DNA of 64,000 nt from Candidatus Hydrogenedentota bacterium (lineage in GTDB: Bacteria; Hydrogenedentota; Hydrogenedentia; Hydrogenedentales; SLHB01): contig JADLGB010000101.1 of NCBI GenBank assembly GCA_020849535.1, positions 59,191-123,190 of the forward strand, written 5' to 3'. A program made the position numbers and the translations under genes. Position 1 is the first letter of the stretch. The number at the start of each line of letters is the position of its first letter. Below are positions 47,075-56,062 of this stretch, piece after piece. The notes beneath the pieces are model-generated. The model did no database searches. It saw only the letters and a list, made by a program, of their open reading frames with translations, and had not been told where the DNA came from.

Positions 47075-48220
47075 CTACTGTGCCTGCGCCGGAGCAGGCT
47101 CCGGGGAATAGGGCACCGGATTGACCGGAATCCCGGGTTGCACCTTGATTAGCCCCTCGACCACCACGCGCTCGCCCGGTTCCAATCCGGATTCCACAAT
47201 CCAGTCCCGGCCGGTCCACTTTCCGGGCTTGATGATGCGAAATTCGGCCTTGTTCTCCGCATCAACCACGTAGACGTAGGCGCCTTGCGGCGACTGGCTC
47301 ACCGCGCGCTGCGGCACCGTCAACGTGTTGGGCCGAACGTACCCATTCATGTGGATGTTCACGAACTGCCCCGCTTTGAGCCTCTGGTCGGGATTCTCGA
47401 AGGTGGCCCGCAATTCGACGGCGCCGGTTCCCAGGCTCATGGCCGCCGACTCGAAGTTGATGTGTCCCGGCAGCGCATACTCCGTTTTGTCCAGCAATGT
47501 GATGCGTACCGAAGGCTCCGTCCCTTCCGCGAGAACCAGGAGCCCCTTGTCCAACTCGCCGCGCCATTCCAGAAACGCGCGCTCGCTCATTTGGAAGCTG
47601 ACATAGATCGGGTCCACCTGGCGCATGATGGTGAGGAGGCTGTTCTGTCCAGCGTCGACCAAGCTTCCGATTTCTTTCTCCGCTTTATCGACGAAACCGG
47701 TCAAAGGCGCTTTCACGACGGTGTAGCTTTGTTCTAGCTCCGCTTTCGCAAGCTGCGCCTTGGAAAGCCGTAGCGAGGCCGCCGCGTCGTCCTGCTCGGC
47801 CATCGCCTTGTCGAGATCGGTTTCCGCGATGGCCCCCGGGACTTTCACCGCCTTCAGGCGGTTCACGTCCTGCTCCGCCAGCTTCAGCCGCGTTACCGCT
47901 TGCTCCACGCGCGCCAGCGCGATATCCGTGTCCGCCTTGAACGAACGGGGATCGATGGTGAAGAGCGGCGTGCCTTCATCCACCAGCGCGCCTTCTTCGA
48001 AGTCGCGCGTCTCCAGGAATCCCTGTATACGCGCGCGCACCTCCACAACCTTGGATGCTTCGGTCACCCCCACGTAGTCAAACACCATGGGGACCGTCTT
48101 GGGTTCCACCGTGATGACGGCCACCTCCGGTGGCGGTGGTGGACCCTGGGGCGGACCCTGCGCGATGCTCGATGTTCCCAGAGAAACTAGAAGCGTCAGT
48201 AGCGTAGTCGATCTTCTCAT
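47075..48220 (-). CDS. RND periplasmic adaptor (membrane fusion protein)
   Basis: 381 residues. Signal peptide (LLTLLVSLGTSSIAQ), then barrel-sandwich hybrid/lipoyl halves (VEVRARIQGFLETRDFEEGA and YTVVKAPLTGFVDKAEKEIG) around an alpha hairpin, a beta-barrel domain and the membrane-proximal domain. It bridges the transporter and the outer-membrane factor. Unlike many relatives it has no lipobox and a signal peptidase I-type signal. Start at 48220 is preceded by GCAGGA; the frame extends to 48373 without family sequence. First pump gene after tetR. Confidence 0.92.
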   Translation of the reverse strand: MRRSTTLLTLLVSLGTSSIAQGPPQGPPPPPEVAVITVEPKTVPMVFDYVGVTEASKVVEVRARIQGFLETRDFEEGALVDEGTPLFTIDPRSFKADTDIALARVEQAVTRLKLAEQDVNRLKAVKVPGAIAETDLDKAMAEQDDAAASLRLSKAQLAKAELEQSYTVVKAPLTGFVDKAEKEIGSLVDAGQNSLLTIMRQVDPIYVSFQMSERAFLEWRGELDKGLLVLAEGTEPSVRITLLDKTEYALPGHINFESAAMSLGTGAVELRATFENPDQRLKAGQFVNIHMNGYVRPNTLTVPQRAVSQSPQGAYVYVVDAENKAEFRIIKPGKWTGRDWIVESGLEPGERVVVEGLIKVQPGIPVNPVPYSPEPAPAQAQ

Positions 48221-48433
48221 GCCGCACATTCCTGCTTTATACGGGTTGTTGGGCCGGACCCGCCATAACTGGTCCGGTACCCCGAGAATCAAATTGTTGA
48301 GAAAACTGGGATTCCCTGGATTGAACAGGGCGTCCCTGAACGGCCTCACTTTGGTGCAGCGAAGGTATGTCACCTATTCGGATCGAGCATGCGCACTCGA
48401 CAGCGTCCGTTCCCGGATACCGTTCACATGCCC

Positions 48434-48985
48434 TTACGCCTGGACAGCGAGTTCATCTGCGAGACCCACCAGGGTCTCGACGATCTGCTGCCGCTGCTCG
48501 GCAGTGAATGGAGAGGATTGGAGCAGTTCATGAAAGAAGAGTCCATCCACCGCGAGCAACAGGACCACGCACCGCTCGTACGGCAGCTCCGGCTTCACAA
48601 GCCGGCCATAGCGTTCACTCTGAATCTCTCGAATCGTGGACATGAGTCTCGGTTCGTTCGCAATCGCCGCCAAGAATGCCGCACACATGCGATCGTTGGG
48701 ATCGCGCGCCACGACCTGGGCGACGATTTCTCCCTTCAACTCTTGGGCCGGCCCAGGCGGCATCTGCGCAATGGTCTCTTTGCGGCGCTCCATGCCGCGC
48801 TCAACGTGGCGCCGGAGCATGCATTCCAGGAGAGCTTCCTTCGTCGAGAAGTGGTACAACACGCCGCCCTTGCTCACCCCCGCCTCCTCGGCGACGGCGT
48901 CCAGAGTCATGTGGGCCGCGCCCACGCGCAACACGAGCTTCTCGGCGGCATCCAATATGAGATTCTTGCAGCTTGGGCGGGTCAT
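48434..48985 (-). CDS. TetR/AcrR-family repressor of the efflux operon
   Basis: 183 residues. The N-terminal helix-turn-helix is clear (ILDAAEKLVLRVGAAHMTLD, EEAGVSKGGVLYHFSTKEAL). The C-terminal ligand domain is TetR_C-like. It sits just upstream of, and in line with, the adaptor, transporter and exit-duct genes (213-nt gap), and its own promoter carries a perfect palindrome, so autoregulation and pump control are likely. Confidence 0.92.
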   Translation of the reverse strand: MTRPSCKNLILDAAEKLVLRVGAAHMTLDAVAEEAGVSKGGVLYHFSTKEALLECMLRRHVERGMERRKETIAQMPPGPAQELKGEIVAQVVARDPNDRMCAAFLAAIANEPRLMSTIREIQSERYGRLVKPELPYERCVVLLLAVDGLFFHELLQSSPFTAEQRQQIVETLVGLADELAVQA

Positions 48986-49007
48986 CGTGGATTTCTCTGA
49001 GTAACTT

Positions 49008-49023
49008 TACCGTCCAGACGGTA
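49008..49023. promoter_or_regulatory. TetR operator palindrome
   Basis: TACCGTC-CA-GACGGTA, perfect 7-bp arms. It lies directly downstream of the -10 box of the tetR promoter, where a bound repressor would block initiation. Confidence 0.65.
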
Positions 49024-49052
49024 TAGTAACTCCCGACGGGCGCTTTTGTCAA
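49023..49052 (-). promoter_or_regulatory. promoter of tetR (efflux operon)
   Basis: Minus strand TTGACA (49047-49052), 18-nt spacer, TACTAT (49023-49028). The -35 box is a perfect consensus. The leader to the tetR start is about 30 nt. Confidence 0.65.
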
Positions 49053-49149
49053 CACCCCAAAAAGGCCACCTGATTCCCCAGTCCAGTGAACTCCGGCATC
49101 CGCTTTCGGCCCACATCGCGGTATCGATGTATTCAAAATGCATATTTTA

Positions 49150-49178
49150 TTGGATTTCGCCGGCCTTTTGCGTATACT
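49150..49178 (+). promoter_or_regulatory. promoter of nrfHA
   Basis: TTGGAT (49150-49155), 17-nt spacer, TATACT (49173-49178), divergent from the tetR promoter about 100 bp away. Confidence 0.6.
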
Positions 49179-49195
49179 ACGCAACGTATTGCGTA
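49168..49195. promoter_or_regulatory. operator-like palindrome over the nrfHA -10 box
   Basis: TTGCGTA-TAC-TACGCAA (49168-49184) is a perfect 7-bp palindrome covering the -10 box, and a third half-site TTGCGTA follows at 49189-49195. The regulator is not identified; the site does not match FNR or the TetR site next door. Confidence 0.55.
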
Positions 49196-49235
49196 GATTC
49201 GGCATGGGGTGGCTCATGCTTTGCGGGGGAGATGG

Positions 49236-49691
49236 GTGTCCAAAGCTCTGTATATTGTTTCAATTGCCTTGGGCTTACTTGCCGGAGCGGGCTCAGGCGT
49301 GGGGGCGTTCACCTTCCTCTATGCCAAGGGCGGGTCCTACATGACCAATGATCCGTCGGCCTGCGCGAACTGCCACGTCATGAAGGACCATTTCGACGCC
49401 TGGGCCAAATCAAGCCATCACGCCGTGGCCGTCTGCAACGACTGCCACGCTCCGCACGATATTGTGGGCAAGTACCTGACCAAGGCCCGGAATGGGTGGA
49501 ACCATTCCCTTGCATTCACCACGGGCCGTTTCCCCGAACCCATCCAGATTACCCCGAAGAATCACGCCATCACGGAAGAGGCGTGTCGCTACTGCCATCA
49601 GGATGTGGTGCGCGCGATCGACACTCACCCGGCCCAGGGAGAAGACATGTCCTGCGTGCGCTGCCATTTCACGGTTGGCCACTTACGCTGA
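49236..49691 (+). CDS. nrfH: NrfH tetrahaem quinol dehydrogenase
   Basis: 151 residues of the NapC/NirT/NrfH family. A single N-terminal membrane anchor (~5-29) is followed by four CxxCH haem motifs: CANCH (43-47, with Met49 in the CxxCHxM pattern of NrfH), CNDCH (67-71), CRYCH (117-121) and CVRCH (140-144). It passes electrons from menaquinol to NrfA. The GTG at 49236 follows GGGGGAGA; an upstream GTG at 49209 has no ribosome binding site. The nrfA gene follows after 34 nt. Confidence 0.93.
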   Translation: MSKALYIVSIALGLLAGAGSGVGAFTFLYAKGGSYMTNDPSACANCHVMKDHFDAWAKSSHHAVAVCNDCHAPHDIVGKYLTKARNGWNHSLAFTTGRFPEPIQITPKNHAITEEACRYCHQDVVRAIDTHPAQGEDMSCVRCHFTVGHLR

Positions 49692-49725
49692 CGGTGCTGG
49701 TTAACACGAAGTTCAGGAGGTTGAG

Positions 49726-51168
49726 ATGAGCACACGGGATAGACGCAACGGCGAATCCACGGGACGAGGCTACAAACGCCTTGCGCTGGTGATTCTGATC
49801 ACCGCCGTTGTCACGGGCGGCGTGACCTTCGGGGTTGTTGCGCTCCTGATTAACATCTTCGAACGCCAGCAGGAGGCCCGCAATCCCTTCTTCCGTGTCG
49901 TTGAACTCGATGGCGCCACGGAAGACCCGGCGCTCTGGGGCAAGAATTTCCCCATGCAGTACGACGGCTACACCCGGACCGTGGATATGGTGCGCACGAA
50001 GTTCGGAGGCAGCGAAGCGATGCCCCGCACCCCCACCGAGGCCGATCCCCGTTCGCTGGTGGCCAATTCCAGGATCGAGGAAGACCCGCGACTCAAGCGG
50101 ATGTGGGCGGGCTATGCGTTCGCCAAGGATTTCCGGGAAGAGCGCGGTCACGCGTACATGCTCGACGACCAGACGTATACAGAGCGCCAGTCCGTGGGCC
50201 AGCCGGGCACCTGCATGCATTGCCACGCGTCGGTCTACGTGCCCTACAAAAAGCTTGGAGACGGCGATCTCATCAAAGGCTTCGAGAAGATGAACCAGAT
50301 GAAGTACGCCGAGGCTCGCCAACTGGTGGCACACCCCATCGCGTGCATCGACTGCCACGATCCGGAGACCATGGCCCTGCGCGTCACGCGGCCCGGCTTC
50401 CTCGAGGGCATTCGCGCCAAGAAAGCCGCGGAAGGCATCGAAAACTACGACGTCAATACCATGGCGACGCGCCAGGAAATGCGCAGCTTTGTCTGCGGGC
50501 AATGCCATGTCGAATACTACTTCAAAGGCCCCGAAAAGCGCCTCGTCTATCCGTGGTCCGATGGCCTTCAGGCGGACGCGATTCTCGCTTACTACGACGA
50601 AGCGGGTTTCAAGGATTGGACGCACGCGGACACCGGCGCGCCTATGTTGAAAGCGCAGCACCCCGAGTTCGAGTTGTGGAACCAGGGCATTCACGCGCGG
50701 TCGGGCGTCGCCTGCGCGGATTGCCACATGCCGTACAAACGGGTAGGCGCGCTCAAGATCAGCGACCATCACGTGCGCAGCCCCATGCTCAATCTCAACA
50801 ACGCCTGCCAGACCTGTCACAAGATCCCGGAAGAGGAACTGCGCGCGCGCGTCGAAAACATTCAGCAAAAGACCCACGACATGCGCGACATGGCCATGGA
50901 CGCGCTGATGCAGCTTATCGATGGGATCACGGCCGCCAAGGCGGCTGGCGCGACGGAAGAGCAGCTTGCGGGCGCGTTGCAGCATCAGCGCAACGCGACT
51001 TTCCTGCTCGACTTCGTTGAGGCGGAGAACTCCACCGGATTCCATGCACCGCAGGAAGCCGCACGCATCCTGTTCCTCTCGCTGGAGAACGCGCGCAAGG
51101 GAGAGATGGCCCTGCCGCTTTCGGGTACCCCCGTTCCCGCAGCTTCTCCCGTTGCGGCGCTACGATGA
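49726..51168 (+). CDS. nrfA: NrfA ammonia-forming cytochrome c nitrite reductase
   Basis: 480 residues. Reduces nitrite to ammonium with six electrons in the periplasm. Five haem motifs: CMHCH (163-167), CIDCH (207-211), CGQCH (257-261), CADCH (330-334), CQTCH (361-365). The active-site haem motif, CxxCK in most NrfA, is CxxCH here. The catalytic surroundings are intact: FVCGQCHVEYYF (calcium/tyrosine region) and LKAQHPEFELW (histidine). An uncleaved N-terminal helix (~19-44) probably anchors it. It works with NrfH, encoded 34 nt upstream. Confidence 0.94.
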   Translation: MSTRDRRNGESTGRGYKRLALVILITAVVTGGVTFGVVALLINIFERQQEARNPFFRVVELDGATEDPALWGKNFPMQYDGYTRTVDMVRTKFGGSEAMPRTPTEADPRSLVANSRIEEDPRLKRMWAGYAFAKDFREERGHAYMLDDQTYTERQSVGQPGTCMHCHASVYVPYKKLGDGDLIKGFEKMNQMKYAEARQLVAHPIACIDCHDPETMALRVTRPGFLEGIRAKKAAEGIENYDVNTMATRQEMRSFVCGQCHVEYYFKGPEKRLVYPWSDGLQADAILAYYDEAGFKDWTHADTGAPMLKAQHPEFELWNQGIHARSGVACADCHMPYKRVGALKISDHHVRSPMLNLNNACQTCHKIPEEELRARVENIQQKTHDMRDMAMDALMQLIDGITAAKAAGATEEQLAGALQHQRNATFLLDFVEAENSTGFHAPQEAARILFLSLENARKGEMALPLSGTPVPAASPVAALR

Positions 51169-51188
51169 TTAATGTATGGGCGGCTCCA

Positions 51189-51365
51189 GTAGGGCGGGAT
51201 TTGTTCCCGCCCTCTTGCTTCTCCAATTGCGAATGGGAAAGGGACTAGCCCCGGATGTGCGTAAGCGTGCTACCGCACCGGGATTGCAGGCGTTCTTGCC
51301 GGCTCTTGCACGACCCGGCGGCGATCCCGGGCACGCCAAGAGGGCGGGAACAACTCCCGCCCTAC
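51189..51365. mobile_element. MITE-like element, copy 1 (177 bp)
   Basis: Terminal inverted repeats of 29 bp (51189-51217 and 51337-51365, 28 of 29 identical) begin GTAGGGCGGGATTTGTTCCC. Each end is itself a GGGCGGGA...TCCCGCCC-type hairpin. The interior has no gene. Most of the 371-nt gap after nrfA is this element. No target-site duplication could be confirmed. Confidence 0.6.
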
Positions 51366-51442
51366 TCAATTCGCACTCCCTCGTGCCGTCGTATTTGCTG
51401 AAGACCGATGTGTGCCGAGTGTGATTACCCTGAGCAGTTGCG

Positions 51443-51471
51443 TTGACCGCTGTCTCCGCAACGTCTAGAAT
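51443..51471 (+). promoter_or_regulatory. promoter of the GH106-like gene
   Basis: TTGACC, 17-nt spacer, TAGAAT, ending 69 nt before the ATG. Confidence 0.55.
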
Positions 51472-51539
51472 GGCGCGCAGGGGAAAATCGTGGGTGCTAT
51501 CACCGTTTCTGGGTGCGGCAATCACAGGGGGAGTTGTCG

Positions 51540-54500
51540 ATGCATACGCGTTTGAGTTCTCGATCCTTACAGGTCGCAATCAAAGGGATGCTTCTCATGG
51601 CGTGTCTTGCCGTGCCCACCCTCCAGGCCGATCAGGTGGCCGATGTGCGCGACGCGTTTCTCGCGCCTCCGGTGGAGTACAGCACCGCCCCGCTCTGGGT
51701 CTGGAACGACCAGATGACCGAGGAGCAAGTGCGCCAGTGCCTCCGCGACCTGGCCTCTCAGCACGTTATGCAGGCCTTCGTCCATCCCCGGCCCGGCCTG
51801 ATGACGCCTTACTTGTCCGAGGAGTGGATGTCCCTTTGGAAGGTCGCCCTGGATGAAGCCGAGAAGCTCGGCATGAGGGTGTGGATCTACGATGAGAACT
51901 CGTATCCCTCCGGATTCGCGGGAGGCCACGTACCCGATCTCATGCCGGAATCGCGCGCGCAGGGGATCGACTTCGAGGAAGCCGCCGACGTGCCGCTGCC
52001 ACTCGACCCCGATGTGCTCGCCATCTTCGCGATGACCGACTCGGGATTCAACGACGTCACGCCCGCCCCAAACACGACCCCCACATTCGCGACCGGCAAA
52101 TACGTGCTCGTGAAACGCACCTGGGATCAGCCCTCCGGCTGGTTCGGCGGTAAGACCTTCGTCGATCTTCTGCGCCCAGGCGTCACGGAGAAGTTCCTCG
52201 AAGTCACGCTGGGCGCCTATAAGGAGACCTTCGGCGAAGAGTTCGGCAAACGCATGCCCGGCTCATTCGCCGATGAACCGCACCTTGCCCACTCCAAGGG
52301 ATTGCACTGGACGCCGGATCTGCCGGAGGCGTTTCAGAAGCGCTGGGGCTATGACTTGATGAAAGTCCTCCCCTCGCTGCAATTCGATCTGGGCGATTGG
52401 AAACGTGTGCGCCACGACTACTACCAGTTGCTCAATGAACTCTTTGCCGAGCGCTGGGGCAAAGTCTATTACGAGTACTGCGATCGCGCTGGCATCGCCT
52501 TCACGGGCCACTATTGGGAGCACGAATGGCCCAACACGCGGACCGTCCCCGATAACATGGCCATGGGCGCGTGGCAACACATCCCTGGCATCGACATCCT
52601 CTTCAATCAGTATAACGAGGGAGTCCACGCCCAGGTTGGAAACGTGCGCGCGGTCATGGAACTCGCCAGCGTAGCAAACCAACTCGGGCGCAAGCACCGT
52701 CTGTGCGAAACCTACGGTGGCGGCGGGTGGGATCTTCGCTTCGAAGACATGAAGCGCATTGGCGATTGGGTCAGCGTGCTCGGGATCACCTTTGTCAATC
52801 AGCACCTCACGCATTCGACCCTGCGCGGCGCCCGCAAAGGCGATTACCCCCAGACTTTCTCGTACCACGCACCTTGGTGGGACGCCTACCACGTACAAGC
52901 AGACTACTTCGCACGCCTGAGCCTGGTCTTGTCGAATGGCGTCCAGATCAACGATGTGTTAATCATCGAACCGACGAGCACGGTCTGGATGTATCAAGGC
53001 CCCAACAAGGAATACCGCGAGAAAGTGGGCGAATCGTTCCAGGCACTCGTCACCGATCTCGCCAAGTCGAATGTCGAGTTCGACATCGGCTGCGAATACA
53101 TCATGGAGCACTGGGGCAGCGTGAAGGAAGGCAAGCTCCACGTCGGCGAAAGGGCCTACAGTCTTGTCGTTCTGCCGCCCTTCACGGAAAACCTGAACAG
53201 CCCGACCATGAAACTGCTTGAAGAATACCTCAACCAAGGCGGCCAGGTTCTATGCATGGATAAGGAACCGCCGTCAATGGTGGATGCGCAGGCGTCCGAG
53301 CGCCCGCGCAAGGCCAGCGCCTCGAAGACGTGGTTTACCCCGGATACCGCGCCTTGGCCCGCCCCCGCGCTGCAATCCCGTCATTGCGCGGATGCCAGCG
53401 GGTTCTGCATGACGCTTTCCGAAGACAACAAAGGCATCGTCTATCACCAGCGCCGCCAGTTTGAGGATGGACAACTGCTGTTCATCGTCAACACAAGCAT
53501 TGAAGACGAAGCCAAAGGTGATTTCCGCTGCGGTGGTGTTGGTGGCGTCGAGCAGTGGAACCCGGAAACCGGCGAGGCCGGAGTCGCCTATCCGTTCGAG
53601 AAGAAAGATGGGGGAGTTGCCGGCTCGTTCACGCTGGCCCCGTGCGGCAGTTTGCTTTTGCATCTGAGCAAGGAACAGAAAGATGCCGTCCCTGCCCCGG
53701 CGCCTCTGACCTTTGCCGCAGTCGCGCCTTTCGGAGGGATGGCCGTCAAACACACGTCGCCCAACGTGCTCACCCTCGACTATGTAGATATCACCGTCGG
53801 CGGCGAATCGCGAACGGAACAGTATTACTATGCGGCGGCTGAGTTCATCTTCCAGAAGCACGGTCTCGACAGAAATCCCTGGGACCACGCGGTGCAGTTC
53901 AAAGATGAACTGATTAGCAAGACGTTCCCGCCGGAGAGTGGGTTTGAAGCCACCTACCATTTCACTATCGAAGGCCGCGCACCGAAGCCGCTCTACGCGG
54001 TCGTGGAACGCGCGGACCTCTACACGATCGCCTGCAATGGCCAGGCCGTTACCCCCTCTCCCGGCGAATGGTGGCTGGACCGCGCGTTCGGCGTGATCGA
54101 CATCAGCGCCTGCGTGCAGCCCGGTGAGAACGCGCTGACGATCAAGGCCACCCCATTTACCATGTTCCACGAATTGGAGCGCGCCTACGTCCTGGGCGAT
54201 TTCCACGTGATGCCCAAGGAGAAGGGTTTCGCCATCGCGTTGAGTGCTCCACTAACGCTTGGGCCCTGGAACATCCAGGGGAGTCCGTTCTATGGCGCGG
54301 GTGTCGCCTATACGCAGACGTTTGAAACGGCGAATCCAGGTGGCCGATATGAAGTGGCGCTCGGAGATTGGCTGGGCAGCGTCGCCAAGGTGCGCGTGAA
54401 TGGGGAGGAGGCCGGATACATCTACCACCGGCCCTTCACGTGCGACGTGACGAAGCTCATCAAGGCGGGCGCCAACACCGTTGAAGTGGAAATGATCGGC

Positions 54501-54668
54501 ACGCCCAAGAACACGCTTGGCCCGCACCACGGCGAACCGCCTCTCGGCATCGCCGCTCCCGGCATGTTCCGCCAGGGACCCGTGCCCGGACCGCCCGCCG
54601 GCACTTCATATAGCACGATTGGCTACGGGCTGTTTGTGCCCTTCGAATTGCGCAGCGCCGCCCTCTAA
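51540..54668 (+). CDS. exported alpha-L-rhamnosidase-like glycoside hydrolase (GH106-like)
   Basis: 1042 residues with signal peptide (KGMLLMACLAVPTLQAD). The N-terminal ~500 residues are a TIM-barrel-like region of the Glyco_hydro_106 pattern (STAPLWVWNDQMTEEQVRQC, RVWIYDENSYPSGFAGG, SFADEPHL, GHYWEHEWP), then beta-sandwich domains, ending with a galactose-binding-like jelly roll (~930-1040, VGDWLGSVAKVRVNGEEAG type). Family members release rhamnose from rhamnogalacturonan. Activity here is inferred. Start ATG follows CAGGGGGAG; the frame opens at 51513. It converges on the oxidoreductase gene. Confidence 0.78.
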   Translation: MHTRLSSRSLQVAIKGMLLMACLAVPTLQADQVADVRDAFLAPPVEYSTAPLWVWNDQMTEEQVRQCLRDLASQHVMQAFVHPRPGLMTPYLSEEWMSLWKVALDEAEKLGMRVWIYDENSYPSGFAGGHVPDLMPESRAQGIDFEEAADVPLPLDPDVLAIFAMTDSGFNDVTPAPNTTPTFATGKYVLVKRTWDQPSGWFGGKTFVDLLRPGVTEKFLEVTLGAYKETFGEEFGKRMPGSFADEPHLAHSKGLHWTPDLPEAFQKRWGYDLMKVLPSLQFDLGDWKRVRHDYYQLLNELFAERWGKVYYEYCDRAGIAFTGHYWEHEWPNTRTVPDNMAMGAWQHIPGIDILFNQYNEGVHAQVGNVRAVMELASVANQLGRKHRLCETYGGGGWDLRFEDMKRIGDWVSVLGITFVNQHLTHSTLRGARKGDYPQTFSYHAPWWDAYHVQADYFARLSLVLSNGVQINDVLIIEPTSTVWMYQGPNKEYREKVGESFQALVTDLAKSNVEFDIGCEYIMEHWGSVKEGKLHVGERAYSLVVLPPFTENLNSPTMKLLEEYLNQGGQVLCMDKEPPSMVDAQASERPRKASASKTWFTPDTAPWPAPALQSRHCADASGFCMTLSEDNKGIVYHQRRQFEDGQLLFIVNTSIEDEAKGDFRCGGVGGVEQWNPETGEAGVAYPFEKKDGGVAGSFTLAPCGSLLLHLSKEQKDAVPAPAPLTFAAVAPFGGMAVKHTSPNVLTLDYVDITVGGESRTEQYYYAAAEFIFQKHGLDRNPWDHAVQFKDELISKTFPPESGFEATYHFTIEGRAPKPLYAVVERADLYTIACNGQAVTPSPGEWWLDRAFGVIDISACVQPGENALTIKATPFTMFHELERAYVLGDFHVMPKEKGFAIALSAPLTLGPWNIQGSPFYGAGVAYTQTFETANPGGRYEVALGDWLGSVAKVRVNGEEAGYIYHRPFTCDVTKLIKAGANTVEVEMIGTPKNTLGPHHGEPPLGIAAPGMFRQGPVPGPPAGTSYSTIGYGLFVPFELRSAAL

Positions 54669-54671
54669 CCT

Positions 54672-55982
54672 CTACAAATGCCACGGCTCACGCATGACCC
54701 TCGTGAGCCGTGCGTTTGCTTCCGCGTCATCGATGAACGCCTCCCGCAGCGTGTCCCAACGCAGCTTACGCTGCAGCCGGATCGCGATGTCGGAAATGTG
54801 GCAGGCGATGTCGCCCTGGACGGAATCCTCGATATTGCTGACGGGATCCTTGCGCGAACGCACGCACTCGATGAAGTTCGCGATGTGGTGGTCGCTTTTG
54901 TACAGCATGATATCGCCGCCGCCGGATTCCCGCTTCGCCAGATCCTCGGGGAACGTCTTGATGTGGCGCCGATCGACGATGACCCAACCGTCGCTGCCCT
55001 CGAATGCCGTGCCGTGCTCGGCCACCTCGCCGTAGCGCTGCGCCCATTCAGGCGCTGCAGGTTGCGCACGGTAGTCGATCTTCAGCCCGCTGTCGTACGT
55101 CATCATCACTTTCCAATCCGTGGCCGTGTTGCACACGCCTTCGGTTGGAAACGTGCCCGTGCCCTCCACCGTGACCGGTGACTTCGCCATGCTGCCCGCG
55201 CCCCACAGCGCGATATCCATGGGGTGAATGCCCCAGCCCGCAATGAAACCCAGCGCATAGTCCGAGATGAACCACCACCACTTGTTGGTCTCGCGCTCTT
55301 TCGTGTACGGCACAGCCGGAGCCGGGCCCAGCCAGCGGTCGTAGTCGAGCGTCTCGGGGACCGGCGCCAGTTCGGTTGGTCCACCCGCGACGCTGGCCGG
55401 CGACCACACATTGATCGTATGGAGCTTTCCGATGCGGCCGTTACGCACCAGTTCGCACGCACGCCGGAACTTTTCGTCGGAGCGCTGCTGCGTGCCGAAT
55501 TGGAACATCCGCTTGTGTTTGCGCACTTCGGCCCGCAGTACCTGGTCCTGCTCGACTGTTAACCCCAAGGGCTTCTCGACATAGACGTCCTTGCCCGACC
55601 GCACCGCCGCCAACGCGTGCAGCACATGCCAATGATCGCATGACCCCACGGTCACGGCATCGATGTCGTCGCGAGCCACGAGTTCCTCGAATTCATTGTA
55701 TGCGGCGCAGTCGGAGTTGCCGTAGGTCTTGTTCACGGTAGCCTGCGCAGCCTCGCGGCGGTCGCGCTTCACATCGCACACCGCGACGACCTGCGCGTTC
55801 ACCTGCTCCAAGGTCGCGCCCATGATGTAGCTGCCACGGTCCCCAACACCGATACACCCCACCCGGACACGTTCGCTTGGGGCCGCTTCGCCGCCCAAAA
55901 CATAGGACGGCACTATCATCGGCGCTGTGGCAACGGCGGTCGCCCGCTTCAAGAATGACCGGCGAGAGTATATGGATCGCAT
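54672..55982 (-). CDS. Tat-exported Gfo/Idh/MocA-family oxidoreductase
   Basis: 436 residues. Twin-arginine signal SRRSFLKRA (6-14), then a Rossmann domain (VRVGCIGVGDRGSYIMG), the family catalytic EKPLGL and the C-terminal GFO_IDH_MocA_C-like domain (NKWWWFISDYALGFIAGWG). Such exported members are typical of planctomycete-type genomes and probably use a tightly bound NAD(P) on sugars. The frame opens at 56192 but the ATG at 55982, after AAGGGGG, begins the signal. It lies 80 nt after the double-ThuA gene and is likely co-transcribed with it. Confidence 0.9.
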   Translation of the reverse strand: MRSIYSRRSFLKRATAVATAPMIVPSYVLGGEAAPSERVRVGCIGVGDRGSYIMGATLEQVNAQVVAVCDVKRDRREAAQATVNKTYGNSDCAAYNEFEELVARDDIDAVTVGSCDHWHVLHALAAVRSGKDVYVEKPLGLTVEQDQVLRAEVRKHKRMFQFGTQQRSDEKFRRACELVRNGRIGKLHTINVWSPASVAGGPTELAPVPETLDYDRWLGPAPAVPYTKERETNKWWWFISDYALGFIAGWGIHPMDIALWGAGSMAKSPVTVEGTGTFPTEGVCNTATDWKVMMTYDSGLKIDYRAQPAAPEWAQRYGEVAEHGTAFEGSDGWVIVDRRHIKTFPEDLAKRESGGGDIMLYKSDHHIANFIECVRSRKDPVSNIEDSVQGDIACHISDIAIRLQRKLRWDTLREAFIDDAEANARLTRVMREPWHL

Positions 55983-56062
55983 AACGTAACCCCCTTGACC
56001 GTTTCCCGGCTCGTTCAAGACTACCAGTATCTGACCAAGCCCCGCGATGAGCGGGCTGCAAT

